DNA of 64,000 bases. Source: Tethya wilhelma. Lineage: Eukaryota; Porifera; Demospongiae; Tethyida; Tethyidae. The notes under the pieces were generated by a model. The model was given only the letters and a program-made list of their open reading frames with translations, was not told the origin of the DNA and searched no databases. This document shows positions 12,219 to 23,580 of the stretch, piece after piece. The stretch covers positions 6,177-70,176 of the forward strand of contig CAXIPT010000010.1 in NCBI GenBank assembly GCA_964030475.1, in the 5' to 3' direction. The translations under genes were made by a program, and so were the position numbers. Numbering within the stretch: position 1 is the first letter of the stretch; the number at the start of each line of letters is the position of its first letter.

Positions 12219-12813
12219 TAGTCTCGTGCCCAGACCCCACCCCTCGCAAGGAGGGGAAAAAGGGGTCTGTTACGCTACGTCCAAATTCTTGGTTCTTGCT
12301 GAGTCAGCATTCATGAAAACGTGCAAGCCGATCAGATTGCAGAATTCAAGGTGTCACATGATGTTCAATAGAAGTGCGCGTGATTGTCATACAGTGTCTA
12401 GCAAGACTTTAGTCCAGTTTTATTCAACGATTTTTGCTTACTAACTTCACGCTTGTGGTGAATTTCCTTCTGCAGCTTAGTGCCAGCACTGATATCCGAT
12501 TCAAGGTCGTTTTGTATAGTTTTTAAGTTCTCTGGATTGTCCGTGCCATAATTGTGTAGCTCAGACACACTAGTGGCATTTGTCACGAACAAAAGGACTA
12601 TGAGATGGCAGCTAAGTATGCAGATCTTCTGACTTTTCATGACAAATACTGAAAATACACTCAGGGACCACCACGTGATGCGCGTACTACAAAGCCATGC
12701 ATGGTCACATGATATATCTGTCTGATGCGGACTCAGCAGAACCAAGAATTTGGACGTAGCGTACCAGACTCTCTTTCTCCTTGGAGAATGGGTGGAGTCT
12801 GGGGACGAGACTA
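12219..12813. mobile_element. Mutator-like MITE with 9-bp target-site duplication
   Basis: The element starts TAGTCTCGTGCCCAGACC and ends with the reverse complement (…CGAGACTA). Inverted arms extend ~90 bp, to the motif CAAATTCTTGGTTCT/AGAACCAAGAATTTGG. It is bracketed by identical 9-bp direct repeats TTGTGGTTC at 12210–12218 and 12814–12822. Long TIRs plus a 9-bp duplication point to the Mutator/MULE superfamily. The interior has no convincing transposase. Confidence 0.85.
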
Positions 12814-12822
12814 TTGTGGTTC

Positions 12823-13414
12823 AGAAGGTGATCGTGAAGTATCAAAATTCCACCTGATTTTCAGTGAAATTCACGTGATTTAATTGCATTCCATTGAGCG
12901 CAAGCGACTAGATATCGAAAGCTTTTTTTACATCTTGAAGAGATCTGAACTTTTCCAGCTTGTGTCTATAGGGCAGAAAATCAGTTTGGCTGCCACTTAT
13001 GTGCTTCAGCAAGTCTGCATCCTTCTGACCAAAAATTTCACCGCCCGGCATTGTGGAGCCGGAATTCTTTTTTGAAGTTTTTTCGATTGTTTGATACCAA
13101 AGTTGCCCTCGTGTCGTACCTCCTCTGATTGGCAGCCGTACCTCCTCTGGATCCTATAGGCCTAGGATCCTCTGCGTGTGGTCGAGGTCAAAGAACAAGG
13201 GATGGCAACTGCACCCGGTACCCGCGACCGCAGTCAAGATCTTGACCGTCTAAAATTTCCATTTTGACCGTTGTAGAGTTCAAAGGTCATCTATCACGTG
13301 GCATTATTTTGCGCATGCGCATTAGCCTCCTCTAACAAAGTGCATTATAGGCTAGCTGCAACTAAAACTTTTTATAGGGAATAACCAGTCTCTATATAGT
13401 CTCCACACTGAATG
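12823..13414. other. No gene recognised
   Basis: Includes a short palindrome around GGATCCTATAGGCCTAGGATCC near 13150, otherwise nothing identified. Confidence 0.45.
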
Positions 13415-13797
13415 AACAAGTAGTAAAAATTTCAAAAAAATAAGTAGTGTAGGAATGGGCAGTGCGGTAAAAAGCACTGGAACAAGGTATGTCTCAATTT
13501 CGGCACATGACTACTTAATTTTTTATGCCCAATTCTTAGCTGGCAGTCTAAGTAAGTTGCCTGTCTTATTATGGTTTACTCCACTGCTTAGCCAACTGAT
13601 TGGATCAAACCAATGCAAAAAAGAGGTATAGTACTATAGTAATACAAATCTTTGCATTTAAGACATAGTTATAGTTATTAGGGATCATCAAAAATGAAGT
13701 AGTCATGTGCCGAAATTGAGACATACCTTGTTCCTGTGCTTTTTACTGCACTGCCCATTCCTACACTACTTATTTTTTGAAATTTTTACTACTTGTT
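13415..13797. mobile_element. Foldback element, MITE family A (complete copy)
   Basis: Arms of ~110 bp start AACAAGTAGTAAAAATTTC and end with the reverse complement. Both carry the motif GTGCCGAAATTGAGACATA or its complement. The interior (~150 bp) has no gene. Confidence 0.85.
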
Positions 13798-13910
13798 ATT
13801 ATCAATACGTGTGATGATTTCAGTTAAGGAACTCTGAGCTTGCCTTAATTGATCTGATATGAGAGCCTGGTACATTTAATCACGTGAGCAATGCAAGGTA
13901 GACGTCGCCT
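13798..13910. repeat. Inverted homology to 48519–48620
   Basis: About 105 bp (from ACGTGTGATGATTTCAG to CACGTGAGCAATGCAAGG) recurs in reverse complement at 48519–48620, where the match ends exactly at a single N (48518). Confidence 0.75.
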
Positions 13911-14502
13911 TTGTAATAAAAATTTGGAACATCATCAGTAGGTTTACCACGCTTATCTGTGCCATTATTTCAATCTTGCAGGTAGCCATCAACCCTACTT
14001 TATATATAAGTCTATGTAAGCTATTGTCCCATTTAGATCTGTCCGTCTGGCAGCTTATTACAGAATCAAGTTCCTACGTATGCTATATTTCTATCCAGGA
14101 AAAGTGATTAAGTTGAAAGATTGTTCAGAGAAACTCCTGGTTATGATCAGTCTGTCTTGTACGCTTCAGTGAAGATGCCATCAAAGATAAATTTCCAATG
14201 GCTCACATACAGGAGGCTATCAAAACAGCCTTCCACAATCACTCAAAAGGACAATTCAGTAAGGAGAGAAACATACATTGTTGGCATTGAGGAAACATCA
14301 TCGACAGTTGGGTGATACCAGTAGAAATGCCCAAAAAGATGGACTTGTTATATGTAAGTTAGAACAAAGTTGTCATGGCTTTCTATGCCCTTGGTCAAGT
14401 CACTCAAATGGGCTTCAATTGATGATGGGGATAATGATGGTAGCAAGAGCAACAGATGGACATGTATACCCAGTACCTCACTTGCACAAAGGGAATAAAA
14501 TA

Positions 14503-14690
14503 CCGTATAGTGGGAAATTTTCGTATGGTGGAAATTTTCGTATTTTTCGTATGCCGTTCGAATGTACGAAAATTAAAACTGCGAAAATTTAAAATCTGCA
14601 TTTACTTCATACAGGCGCGCGCCGCGTTGAAAAATTTTTTTGCCGCATTTATACGAAATTTTGCACCAACGAAAATTTCCCGCTATACAG
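14503..14690. mobile_element. MITE family C with TA duplication
   Basis: TIRs CCGTATAGTGGGAAATTTTCG and complementary end …TTTCCCGCTATACAG, flanked by TA on both sides (14501–14502, 14691–14692). A sister copy is at 20705–20887. Consistent with a Tc1/mariner-type MITE. Confidence 0.85.
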
Positions 14691-16370
14691 TAATAGTTAT
14701 TTTGGAGAGGTAATAGCTGTAGTTATTCGTACTGGTGTCTGTATGTCCTACGCTACAACTTGGAACTACCTTTTGAATATTGGTGGGCATTATTTTGAAC
14801 ATAGCATACATGCATTAAACTTATACCAAAATTTAATGGCCTCGACAATATCAATTGCTAAATCATGAAATTAATGTAGTGACAGTATAATAAGATTAAA
14901 TTATGTCAATTAAGGCAATTTGGGGTGACCAGAAGACCTATAAGAATATTAGGAGAGTAGCTAGGTGGTAGCGAAAGTCTGACCCACTTCATGCAGAGAG
15001 CTTGAGTGGGGCCAGACTTGTCATCAAATGGAGATTATATTCGCTGAGAAAAAAGAGAGAGTTTGTTAAATGATGGGCAAATAAAGGAGTTGTTCTTTAG
15101 AAGAGTATTGACTAAAGATTGATCAAGTGGATAACATCATAGGTGAAGCATTTTTGAATCCTAAGGTGAAAGAGATTAGACTTGTGAGACCATCTCTGAT
15201 ACTGGAAAGTATCGCTTAAATGGGAACTCTGTGATAGGATGTGGTTCACTATATGATGTAGCTGAAACCACTGAGCTCTTCACCCAACAATGATACACTA
15301 CAAAACCTAAAGCTTAGCCCTCTTAGTCTTCCTGTCAATAGTTCAGAGATCGTTTCACAAAGCAGCAAGCCAATTCTTGCATTGAGGCAACCCAAGGATC
15401 CTCCTGAAGATGATTTGGGCAGTTACTTTGGTGATGAGAACATAGCTCTTTGGTAGACACATAAGAGCAGAACAAGATAAAAGTTATGAAGATTGTTTAA
15501 GAGCAGACAGAGCAAAGGAAAAGCCATGCAAAAACACGGGCAAAATGAGCAGAGGTTAACGTGGTATGCAAGATGAAGGCAAAGTTTGCAGCTATAGCAG
15601 ATGGCATTGAACCTGGTGTCAAGGTTTTTTCAAGTTTCAAAATGCTTAAAATGTTTTCCCAATCGAGGCAACTTTGAAAGATATGTACCAGTTGCTTAAA
15701 ATTTCCCGTTATCCTTTGTGCTGTACGCAGCTCGACCTTCTAAAACACCCGTTTTATCTGCTATGAGGAACAATCCTGTTAGAGAGCACTACAACACGGT
15801 TACTATGGTATTAACAGAAAATGAAACAGATGGATATGATTTCTGAGCTTTGTAGTGATGGTAACATGTAGTAACTCGAAGAAAGTAACAAGGATAAAGA
15901 TACCAACAACACTACCACAACTGAAGAATACTTGTCCATAAATACAGAATCATAAACAATTAGTGGCAGTGATAGCTGCAGTTATAAACATACATGTCAT
16001 TGCAAAAAAGAAATGATGCGCATGAGTTTACATTATGAAAAAGTTATATTCCACCAAATCTATCATTGCCAAAGATTGATAACATCATCTATTCCATAAA
16101 CTTCTTGTAATTATCTCCATGATCCTCTTGTGACCATGGCCAAGCAACATAAAAACTCTCTCTTCTTCCTCTACTTGCATTTTTCTCTTAATTAATTTTT
16201 ATTACTTGCTCCTCAATTCTTCAGCCTTCTTTGTGTCTCAATCTTTGCTTTCTCCAGTTTTGTATGTCTTGTGGTGTACAGAAAGGTCCTGGAAGTGGGA
16301 TCATGTGGGGTCATGCTAGTGGAATTGTCTATATTATATGGGTCCTGGGAGTGGTGTGGTAGGCGGTCCT
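14691..16370. other. No gene recognised
   Basis: Only short interrupted frames on both strands. Possibly an old, decayed coding or transposon region, but nothing I can name. Confidence 0.4.
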
Positions 16371-16380
16371 GGGGGTGGAA

Positions 16381-16572
16381 GGAGGTTGGGGTGGGCTTCT
16401 GGTTGTGGATGTAAGTCCAATGACCATAATTGTGATGACATCACTGACACTTGATCTAAGAGATCCTGATTCTTGGTAGGAGGAGGTTGGGGTGGGCTTT
16501 TCGTTGTGGATGTAAGTCCAATGACCAAAATTTTGATGACATCACTGACACTTGATCTAAGAGGTCCTGATC
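16381..16572. repeat. Tandem repeat, ~101 bp x 2
   Basis: GGAGGTTGGGGTGGGCTT… begins at 16381 and again at 16482. The units end in the shared GACACTTGATCTAAGAG segment. Confidence 0.85.
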
Positions 16573-16691
16573 CTGTTGTGATGGAAAATCTGCAATGCAG
16601 GTCAAAAATGGCTAAGATAATAAATTATGGAAGATTGTTATGTAATTGGTTGTACTATGTTACCTACTCTTAGCTGTGTTTGTGTCAGTGT

Positions 16692-16850
16692 CATGATAAT
16701 CAATGCTCCCAATGTTTCCAAGACTTTTCAACATTGCCAACTCTCCTAACACTTTCAACACTTCCAATGCTTTCAGTGCTCCAAACATTCCCAAAGCTGC
16801 TAACACTTTCGACACTCCCATCACTGCTGGCATTGCTTGCAGCAACTTGT
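16692..16850. repeat. Degenerate short-period repeat (CAACACTTTC/CCAATGCTTTC)
   Basis: Repeats of about 15–18 bp built on CAACACTTTCAACACTTCC. They give repetitive open frames on both strands (e.g. a Leu-rich minus frame), which I treat as by-products. Confidence 0.6.
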
Positions 16851-16869
16851 TCCATTCTGGATATGTACG

Positions 16870-17595
16870 TTGTTTTGTTTGTTGGCTTGGATATTTATAA
16901 TTTATGTGTGGCTATGGCTACGTTTGAAATTTTGCTTTGACTTATAGTTGTTTACGAAAAGAATTAAGTTTGTGTACAAAACTTTGATGTGATAGCTATG
17001 GTTGCATCATATGCTAGCATATAATTATGATATCTTTAAGCAATTGTCTTTTGCATAATATACTTTTGCATTATGGGAAAAAAATTTTTGACACTGATAA
17101 TTGTCATTTTCACAGTATTGAAAGCCCAGTGCTCACTGTATGCATGGCCAGAGGATGTACGACAGACATGATTATGCCTATATTAACTCAACACAGAGGT
17201 CATGTGTGATCAAATCCCATTTACACTGGAATTGTGTACCTCGACAGTTGCTTGAGGGAAGTGTCTTCTGTAATATGTCATCCATCCTTCGATTTTAGTT
17301 CCTACATGTAAAGTGTTAGCAATAGCATATGCGTCTTTGTTTCTGTGTATAAAATTTCACTTTCGGAGTTTTGAAACATCATTTTCAATTTTCTTTTTGT
17401 AATAGATGTTGTGGTAGGAAGTGAAGGCTGTCTCAAACTCATCAGTAATATCTTCTGTCCTGGTGATTAAAGCAGGACAGCGCCCTCTGGCTACTGTAAT
17501 GGGTGCTCGGCAAAGTGTTTTGATGTTGTTGGGCTAATTTGATAGATAACTAAATATTATGTCTATCAACATAGTTACACCTTCAAACTTCTGTG
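16870..17595. other. No gene recognised
   Basis: Unremarkable AT-rich sequence up to the Tigger terminal repeat. Confidence 0.45.
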
Positions 17596-18480
17596 TACAG
17601 TGGAACCTCGATATAACGCACACCATTGGGAATTGGATTTTGTCCTTTACAGAGGGGGTATCCTCTGTAGAGAAGTTTTGCTTAAACTCTTAGACAGAAA
17701 GTTTCACAGTATTGTAATGCATTTAACATGTCAATCTACAATAAATTTATTTAATGTTAAAACTTGATGAGCACACAAAACCGTGCAATATCAAATGATA
17801 ATAACACACTCAGTCTATACTGCAGGGTGAAAAAAATTCCTCTAAAGCGCTTTGCCTGGCAGAATGATTTTTGTAGATAGGCTATTTTGGTTGCTTCATC
17901 ACTGCATCTCTTGCTATCACACACATCTTCAAGTGAGGATATTGCATCTTGAAATTTTGTGATTTTTAAAGGGGGGGTTCGATATCAAATTGTTCGTCAA
18001 AATCTTCAGTATCCTCTGGCTCGGATGATTTCAATTTTGAAAAAAATTGCTCATTCCAATCTTCATCATACTCTATGAGTGTTATCATCACCACCAATGT
18101 ATTCACCCAGATCACAAACTTCTTCCAAATCAACATTATTGCTAATTTGTTGAACAAGATCACCCAATTCTTCTTGGGCATCCACATCGTCAAATGGGTC
18201 TCGATCTTCACACAAACATTCAACAACCGACCAATAATTCCACATTTCTAACTCACTTTTAACTTCATACCAGGCCTCAGCTACCCACCTAATAGCTTTT
18301 AGCACATCTACTGACTTCACAATCTGTGACACAGAGTTTGGGGGTTAATTCGTCTATCTGAGAAATCACAAAACGTAATAAAAACTTCCTGTAGTGAATC
18401 TTGAAGTTTTGGATAATACCCAAATCGAGTGGTTGCAATATAGAGGTTGTGTTTGGAAGAAGAAATACTATTCGGTACAC

Positions 18481-18890
18481 AGGAATGGCACGGATGGCCC
18501 ATTAGCGCAATACAAATATTCACGCGAATAACTCTGCAAAAACTGAGCGCTTAGCACTAAAAGGCTTCTTAAGCTACTATTTAGCTCTTTCTCTTTCTAA
18601 ACATGGCCTAAAACCATCGCTAAAATAAACATGCCAAACCTCCAATTTTCTCCATCTTCTTCTTATTCTTCTTAATTCTTTTTCTATCTTGGCTCAACTT
18701 TTATCAGAGACTGTTCACTTTTAGAAGCTGATTCTTAAACTAACAAACTTCGTTTCTTCCGGTACAGTCGCTTTTGCCATCGGTTTTTTTAGCACCTCTC
18801 ATTGAGTAGCTAGATACAAGGCAAAAAGCGCCTCCTCCATATGGCCACCATTAATTTCTACGCTTATGCATAGCTTCTAAAAAATTCGAA
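18481..18890. mobile_element. MITE family B, copy 2
   Basis: Starts AGGAATGGCACGGATGGCC and carries the CCAATTTTCTCCATCTTC block. It lies inside the Tigger transposase, so it inserted later. Confidence 0.8.
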
Positions 18891-19195
18891 TTGATGACCC
18901 TTTCCACACACAAAAGTGTGCGTTATTTGGAATTAAATGCACTGAAGATGCCTGGGAGATGAATCAGGACTTTGATTATCATAACATATAGAAAGGCAAG
19001 TAAATCTTATGATACAGCTCCTGCCTCAAAATGACTGAGATGTGTGTTTCACTTCAGTATCAAGCAGGCCTCAAAACAACTTACTCAGCAGCCTGCCGTT
19101 CAGTTGTCTGGCTTGCCAGACTACTAGCTCAGTAACTAGCTACACATACCAACTCAAATGTGATTTGTAGAATCATGGAAAAATGAGAACAAACA

Positions 19196-19450
19196 AGTAA
19201 AAAAAAAAACATTGGAAATTTAATGAGACACAGGAATCGGGCTAAATCGTAAAAAGAATGCAAACAAGATGGAATGGCTGTTAGAGAGTGTAACTGTGGG
19301 CAAAATGAGAGACTCAATAAGGAGATTGCTAAATGCAGCCCATACAGAAAGAATTCTGCACTCACTCTAACAGCCATTCCATCTTGTTTGCATTCTTTTT
19401 ACGATTTAGCCTGATTCCTGTGTCTCATTACATTTCCAATGTTTTTTTTA
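19196..19450. mobile_element. Foldback MITE inside Tigger
   Basis: Inverted arms from AACATTGGAAATTTAATGAG to the complement near 19445, with AAACAAGATGGAATGGCTG at the inner arm. A second copy lies at 41893–42140. Confidence 0.8.
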
Positions 19451-19867
19451 ACTTGTTTTAATATTGGAATACTAACCTTTAAGCTCTTGTGGGTGACAAC
19501 CAGCATTGTCTAATATAAGTGCAACTGATCTACCTTTTGCTGCAAGCTGGCAATTTAACTAGGTGAGAACAGCATCTAAAATATCACCGGTCATCCAAGC
19601 ATTAGGCTGACTAATTTATTAAAAATAGTTGACTGGTAGGTCCACTCCTTATCTTCACTTTTCCAGATCAAAATGGCCTTCTTTTAATTTCTCACCAGCT
19701 GCGGTTACAATGAAGGCATGTGTGAACTTCTGTTTGACCTTTTTTCCACCACTACACTGGGAGCCCTTCCCATACTCTGGCAACGCTCGCCAAAATACGC
19801 CAGTTTCATCAAGGTTCCATATGTTGTTCACAGAGTAACCTTGAAGCAACACCGTCATCTGATAAAG

Positions 19868-20310
19868 TCTTCAACTACTGCCAAGAACTAGTGACACTTT
19901 GTCTTGTCCATGATGAGTTTAACGATGCAATCAAAGAAGGGGATGGGGAAAGAATTCTGAGGGTGTGGCGATTCTTATTGTTGATTTTTAAAGCTTCACA
20001 AAGGACAAATTGCTCTATCGAAGCATTATTGGGCGCTTTCCAATACCATTGTCTCTTGTCTCCGCGTCAGCAATAGCAATTCCTGTGGTCACGATGTGTG
20101 AATCCAACAGGAAAAGTAGGTGCAAACAAACCGGATGATCTACAAATGGAGCACCTAAATCGAACTGTGAAGTGTGCATTGCATAAAACTGGTTCAAATG
20201 CACACCTAACAATGTAATGCGTATCTACAGATGAGATTGAAAGAAGAGAAATGTTTTTATTCAAGATGAAGGCACTTGTATGTGACCTAATTAAATTAAT
20301 AGCTGTTTAG
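19868..20310 (+). pseudogene. DUF6589-type C-terminal fragment
   Basis: The plus-strand frame reads LVHDEFNDAIKEGDGERI, then RVWRFLLLIFKASQR, then (after a stop and a frame change) KVGANKPDDLQMEHLNRTVK. This pattern (D-A-I-x-E-G-D-G-R-I, G…N…DLxMEHLNR…K) is typical of the DUF6589 family, abundant in cnidarians, sponges and fungi and probably transposon-linked. At least two stops make it a remnant. It abuts Tigger in opposite orientation. Confidence 0.7.
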
Positions 20311-20324
20311 TGGATACTATTGGA

Positions 20325-20695
20325 GAGGGCATGTTCTATCCAGCAGAGGGGGTGCATTTTGCCGTTCAGTGGGGAGGGGGCATGTTCTATCCAGCAGAGG
20401 GGGTGCATTTTGCCGTTCAGTGGGGAGGGGGCATGTTCTATCCAGTTGAGGGATTGCATTTTGTCATTCAGTGGAGGGGGCATGTTCTATCCAGTTGAGA
20501 GATTGCATTTTGCCGTTCAGTGGAGGGGGCATATGTTCTATCCAGTTGAGAGATTGCATTTTGCCGTTCAGTGGAGGCCCTATCCAGCTGGAGGGAGTGC
20601 ATTTTGCCGTTCAGTGTTCTATTCAGTGGAGGGGTGCATTTCATTCAGTGGGGGGGGCATGTTTTATCCAGTGGAGGATGCATTTCTACGGTCAG
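20325..20695 (+). repeat. Minisatellite, ~50–60 bp units
   Basis: Around seven units built on GGGCATGTTCTATCCAG … GTGCATTTTGCCGTTCAGTG, degenerating toward 20695. Repetitive open frames here are artefacts. Confidence 0.85.
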
Positions 20696-20704
20696 GAGTA
20701 ACTA

Positions 20705-20887
20705 CCGTAGATCGGGAAATTTTCGCCGTTAAAAACTTTTCGCCACGTACGTGAGTGGCGAAAAATAAACGCGCGAAAATTTAAAACGTATGGTGATCTT
20801 TACCGAATTGGTCAAAGTGGCGAAAATTAAACACGCGAAAATTAAACAAGCGAAAATTTATAGCGGCGAAAATTTCCCGATCTACGG
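20705..20887. mobile_element. MITE family C, second copy, TA duplication
   Basis: TIR CCGTAGATCGGGAAATTTTCG and its complement at the end. TA at 20703–20704 and 20888–20889. Confidence 0.88.
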
Positions 20888-22080
20888 TATTCATGCATGC
20901 ACACCAGACATTCCATCTGCATCTGGCACACTACAAAATCCACACAGCTGGAAATTCTATATAACGCCCATTAGAACATGTGGTTCTGACTTAAGAAGTT
21001 TGGTTACAGCTACTTCAAAGTCAGCTACAAGCGGCTGTAAGACGCCTTGAAGATCAGCAAAAGTAATACTTAGCTAAGCATAAATAAATTTAATATACTA
21101 TGCATAAATTTTGTAATGGTAGTTTGTGGAATGATAGGGCTTGGGTACTAGTAACTATTGTATCCAAACCTTGAGAAGGTAAAGCTTTAGAGCTTGTGGG
21201 AAAAAATCCCTTGCTGTAAACTATGCTTAATTCAGTGTTAATTAGGGATTTGTACGTGTGATGACTAGCGAAGTTGTGGAGATAAATTTTCTTGAGCCAA
21301 AGTGTGAAATCTGTAAAAATATTTCTTGATTTGAAGTGGACAGCTGGTCCAGCACTTTTGTATGGGATTCTAAGAATCATGTGTTGTTTTTTTAATCAGT
21401 ATCTCAGTGCATGTGAGTTTTCTCAGCTATAGCTGCATGTGAGTTTTCCGTGACTATAGATTGTTGCATGTTTTTAAGGCAGTGTTTAAAAAATGATATA
21501 GGTGTATCTCAATCACAATCTGTGTCACAAGGTGGTCTGAGCAACCTTCGTCAATAAGAGTCAATCAAGAAACAGTGCAGGCAGCATGCAGTAATGCTGG
21601 CAGATGTAGACAGGTCTTCTCTTTTAATTGGAATCCCCAACATTGAATTGGGAAGAAAAAGAAGCCTTCTAACCTGGACACACATATTTATATGTCCTTC
21701 ACAGGAAATTCCACCAGATGGGGACTCAGGTTCTGCGGCATATTCTTTTGGCAGAATAGGAGCTCTTTGAGAATAAGCAGAATCAGGCAGAATAGGGTTA
21801 AAAACACAATTATTACGTCATTAATATTGATAAACGTGCATTTCACAATTCACCACCTGGAACGACAGCTAAATGGCCAGTTTTTGTGAATCTGAACCAG
21901 GGCCATCCACAAGTAGTAATACTACCAAGTAGTGCTGAAGACACAAGAGTGGTCTCTCTGCTATGGTCACCCACACCAACGGACCTGAGTAGACCACGCA
22001 AAGTTCAGCATAATAAACCACAAGTTGAAAAGAAGTGCTCAAAGGCAACTAGTTCAAAATAAGCAAGTAATCCGGATGTT
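20888..22080. other. No gene recognised
   Basis: Low coding potential. The last few hundred bases may be the 5' part of the hAT element below, but no terminal repeat was found. Confidence 0.4.
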
Positions 22081-22087
22081 CCACCAT

Positions 22088-23580
22088 CTAAACGCGTAAG
22101 TGAATATCCTGGGGAAGAATTAACTGTTCAGCTGGACAATTATTTTGTAAAGCGTGTAGAGAAGTGATATGAGTCAAGCAAAGTACAATTGTTAGCCATG
22201 TAAACTGTAATAAACATATTGAAATTAAAAGGCACTTGCATCTGAGTGAAATTAGAGAAAGAGATATTGCTGAAGCACTAGCCAAACATGATGAAGCCAC
22301 TCACCAAAAGGGCGAGACTCTTCCCACAAGAACGAGTGTATCAAGTAAAAGTTGTAGAGACTTTTAGCTGGTGTGCCAATCGAAAAGTTGAAATTTTTTT
22401 GTCCACTTTTGGAACAATATGGTTATCGCTTATGTGATTCCAGACATTTATTGCATCTGATTTTAGAAGAGGAAAGAAAGAAGATCAATATGTGTTAGTC
22501 ATTTTTGATGGAACTAGCCGTACTTGCAGTCATTTTATTGTGTGTGAGTGGAAAATACATTAACGTTTGGTTCGTGTGGAATTTTTGACAAAAAGCATGA
22601 ATGGTGAAAAGATAGCACGAGAATTAATCATTATCCTATCAACTGTGTTTGGAATCCACTCGGATCGTGTTGTGGCTATTATGAGAGATGCCATGCATTT
22701 TGTAAGTATTGTTTACCCCAAATTTCTTGATGTCGGATGTATATCACATACGTTAAATCTCGTCGGTGACCATCACACAGTCACAAAGCAAAGGCTGAGT
22801 GGAAGCAGCTAACTGGCAGAAGCATGTCATCATTGGTGGTGGAGTCGATGGGAAGTGCTAAACCAGTTAATGGTACAGTTTGGAGATGTGAAGCCATTTT
22901 TGCTTCAAACAAAGTTGCTAGAAGATCCTAGAAGATCCACAGTCTCTATCACAGTTGCGGTTGCTGTTACTATTAATTTAGGAGAGCATTTTATCAAGGC
23001 TACTTACCAGCTTGAGGTGATGGTCCACTACCATTGGAATGCTATCAGATTATCTGTACCCTAAAAGCAGCAGTTTATGTGCAGCATTTCCCTAATGTTC
23101 AGGCTGTCTCGTACATTAACCCCTCTTGCTCTTCCTGTTATGCCTTAAATTGTGTCAAGCCAGGAACTCAGTACTTCGAAGAGAAGTTTGGAGATGAAAC
23201 GAAGTGTCCTTTGGCAGCTTTTAAGTGTGCCCATTTCTTTTCTCCACAGATCTTAAGGGAACTTCAGCCAGTGGCTACTGATTTGGACGCACTGAAAGTA
23301 TTCTGTTTCATGACTGAGTCTTCTTTGGGAGATTTGAAGTCTGAATTGCCTACCTACATTGCCAGATCTGATAGTGTGGTTTCAGAATTTGATCCTGTTG
23401 AATGGTGGAGTCATCAATTACCACACTAGTCATCTGCAGTATATTTCTAATGCAGCCATCCTCAGCTGGTGCAGAAAGAGTATTCTCACTCCTCAAGAAT
23501 TCGTTTGGAGACCAGCAGAACAATTGTTTGGAAGACTATGTTGAAACATCTCTTATGTTACAGTATAATGAACGTTAACT
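22088..23580 (+). pseudogene. hAT-superfamily transposase remnant
   Basis: The plus strand, across several frameshifts, gives a family-typical series: FCKACREV (zinc-binding start, ~22145), RERDIAEALAKHDE (~22255), FLTKSMNGEKIARELI (22585), YPKFLDVGCISHTLN (~22710), LMVQFGDVKPFL (~22870), EECYQII-type and VNAVSYI-type blocks (~23040–23120), FSPQILRELQPVATDLDAL (~23245) and the hAT dimerisation end near 23470–23575 (…SNAA…, LLKNSFG-like). Order and spacing match hAT transposases; stops and indels show it is dead. TIRs and 8-bp target duplication not located. Confidence 0.8.

Larger units (their letters stand above)
17598..19870 (-). pseudogene. Tigger/pogo DNA transposon, transposase broken by two nested MITEs
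   Basis: The 3' end of the element is the TIR CAGTGGAACCTCGATATAACG at 17598, preceded by TA. Minus-strand transposase pieces follow: C-terminal acidic region (18330–17966), a core with PNTTSILQPLDLGIIQNFK (18480–18289), a second-aspartate block near 19480–19560 (LILDNAGCHP-like), and NIWNLDETGVFW (19858–19655) holding the first catalytic aspartate. MITE-B (18481–18890) and another foldback element (19196–19450) interrupt the gene. The N-terminal HTH domains are absent because DUF6589-type sequence begins at ~19868. Confidence 0.85.

Noticed and set aside
20325..20754. Overlapping 76- and 144-aa repetitive reading frames
   Set aside because: They arise from the minisatellite; several frames are open at once and the unit length varies, so no protein is supported.
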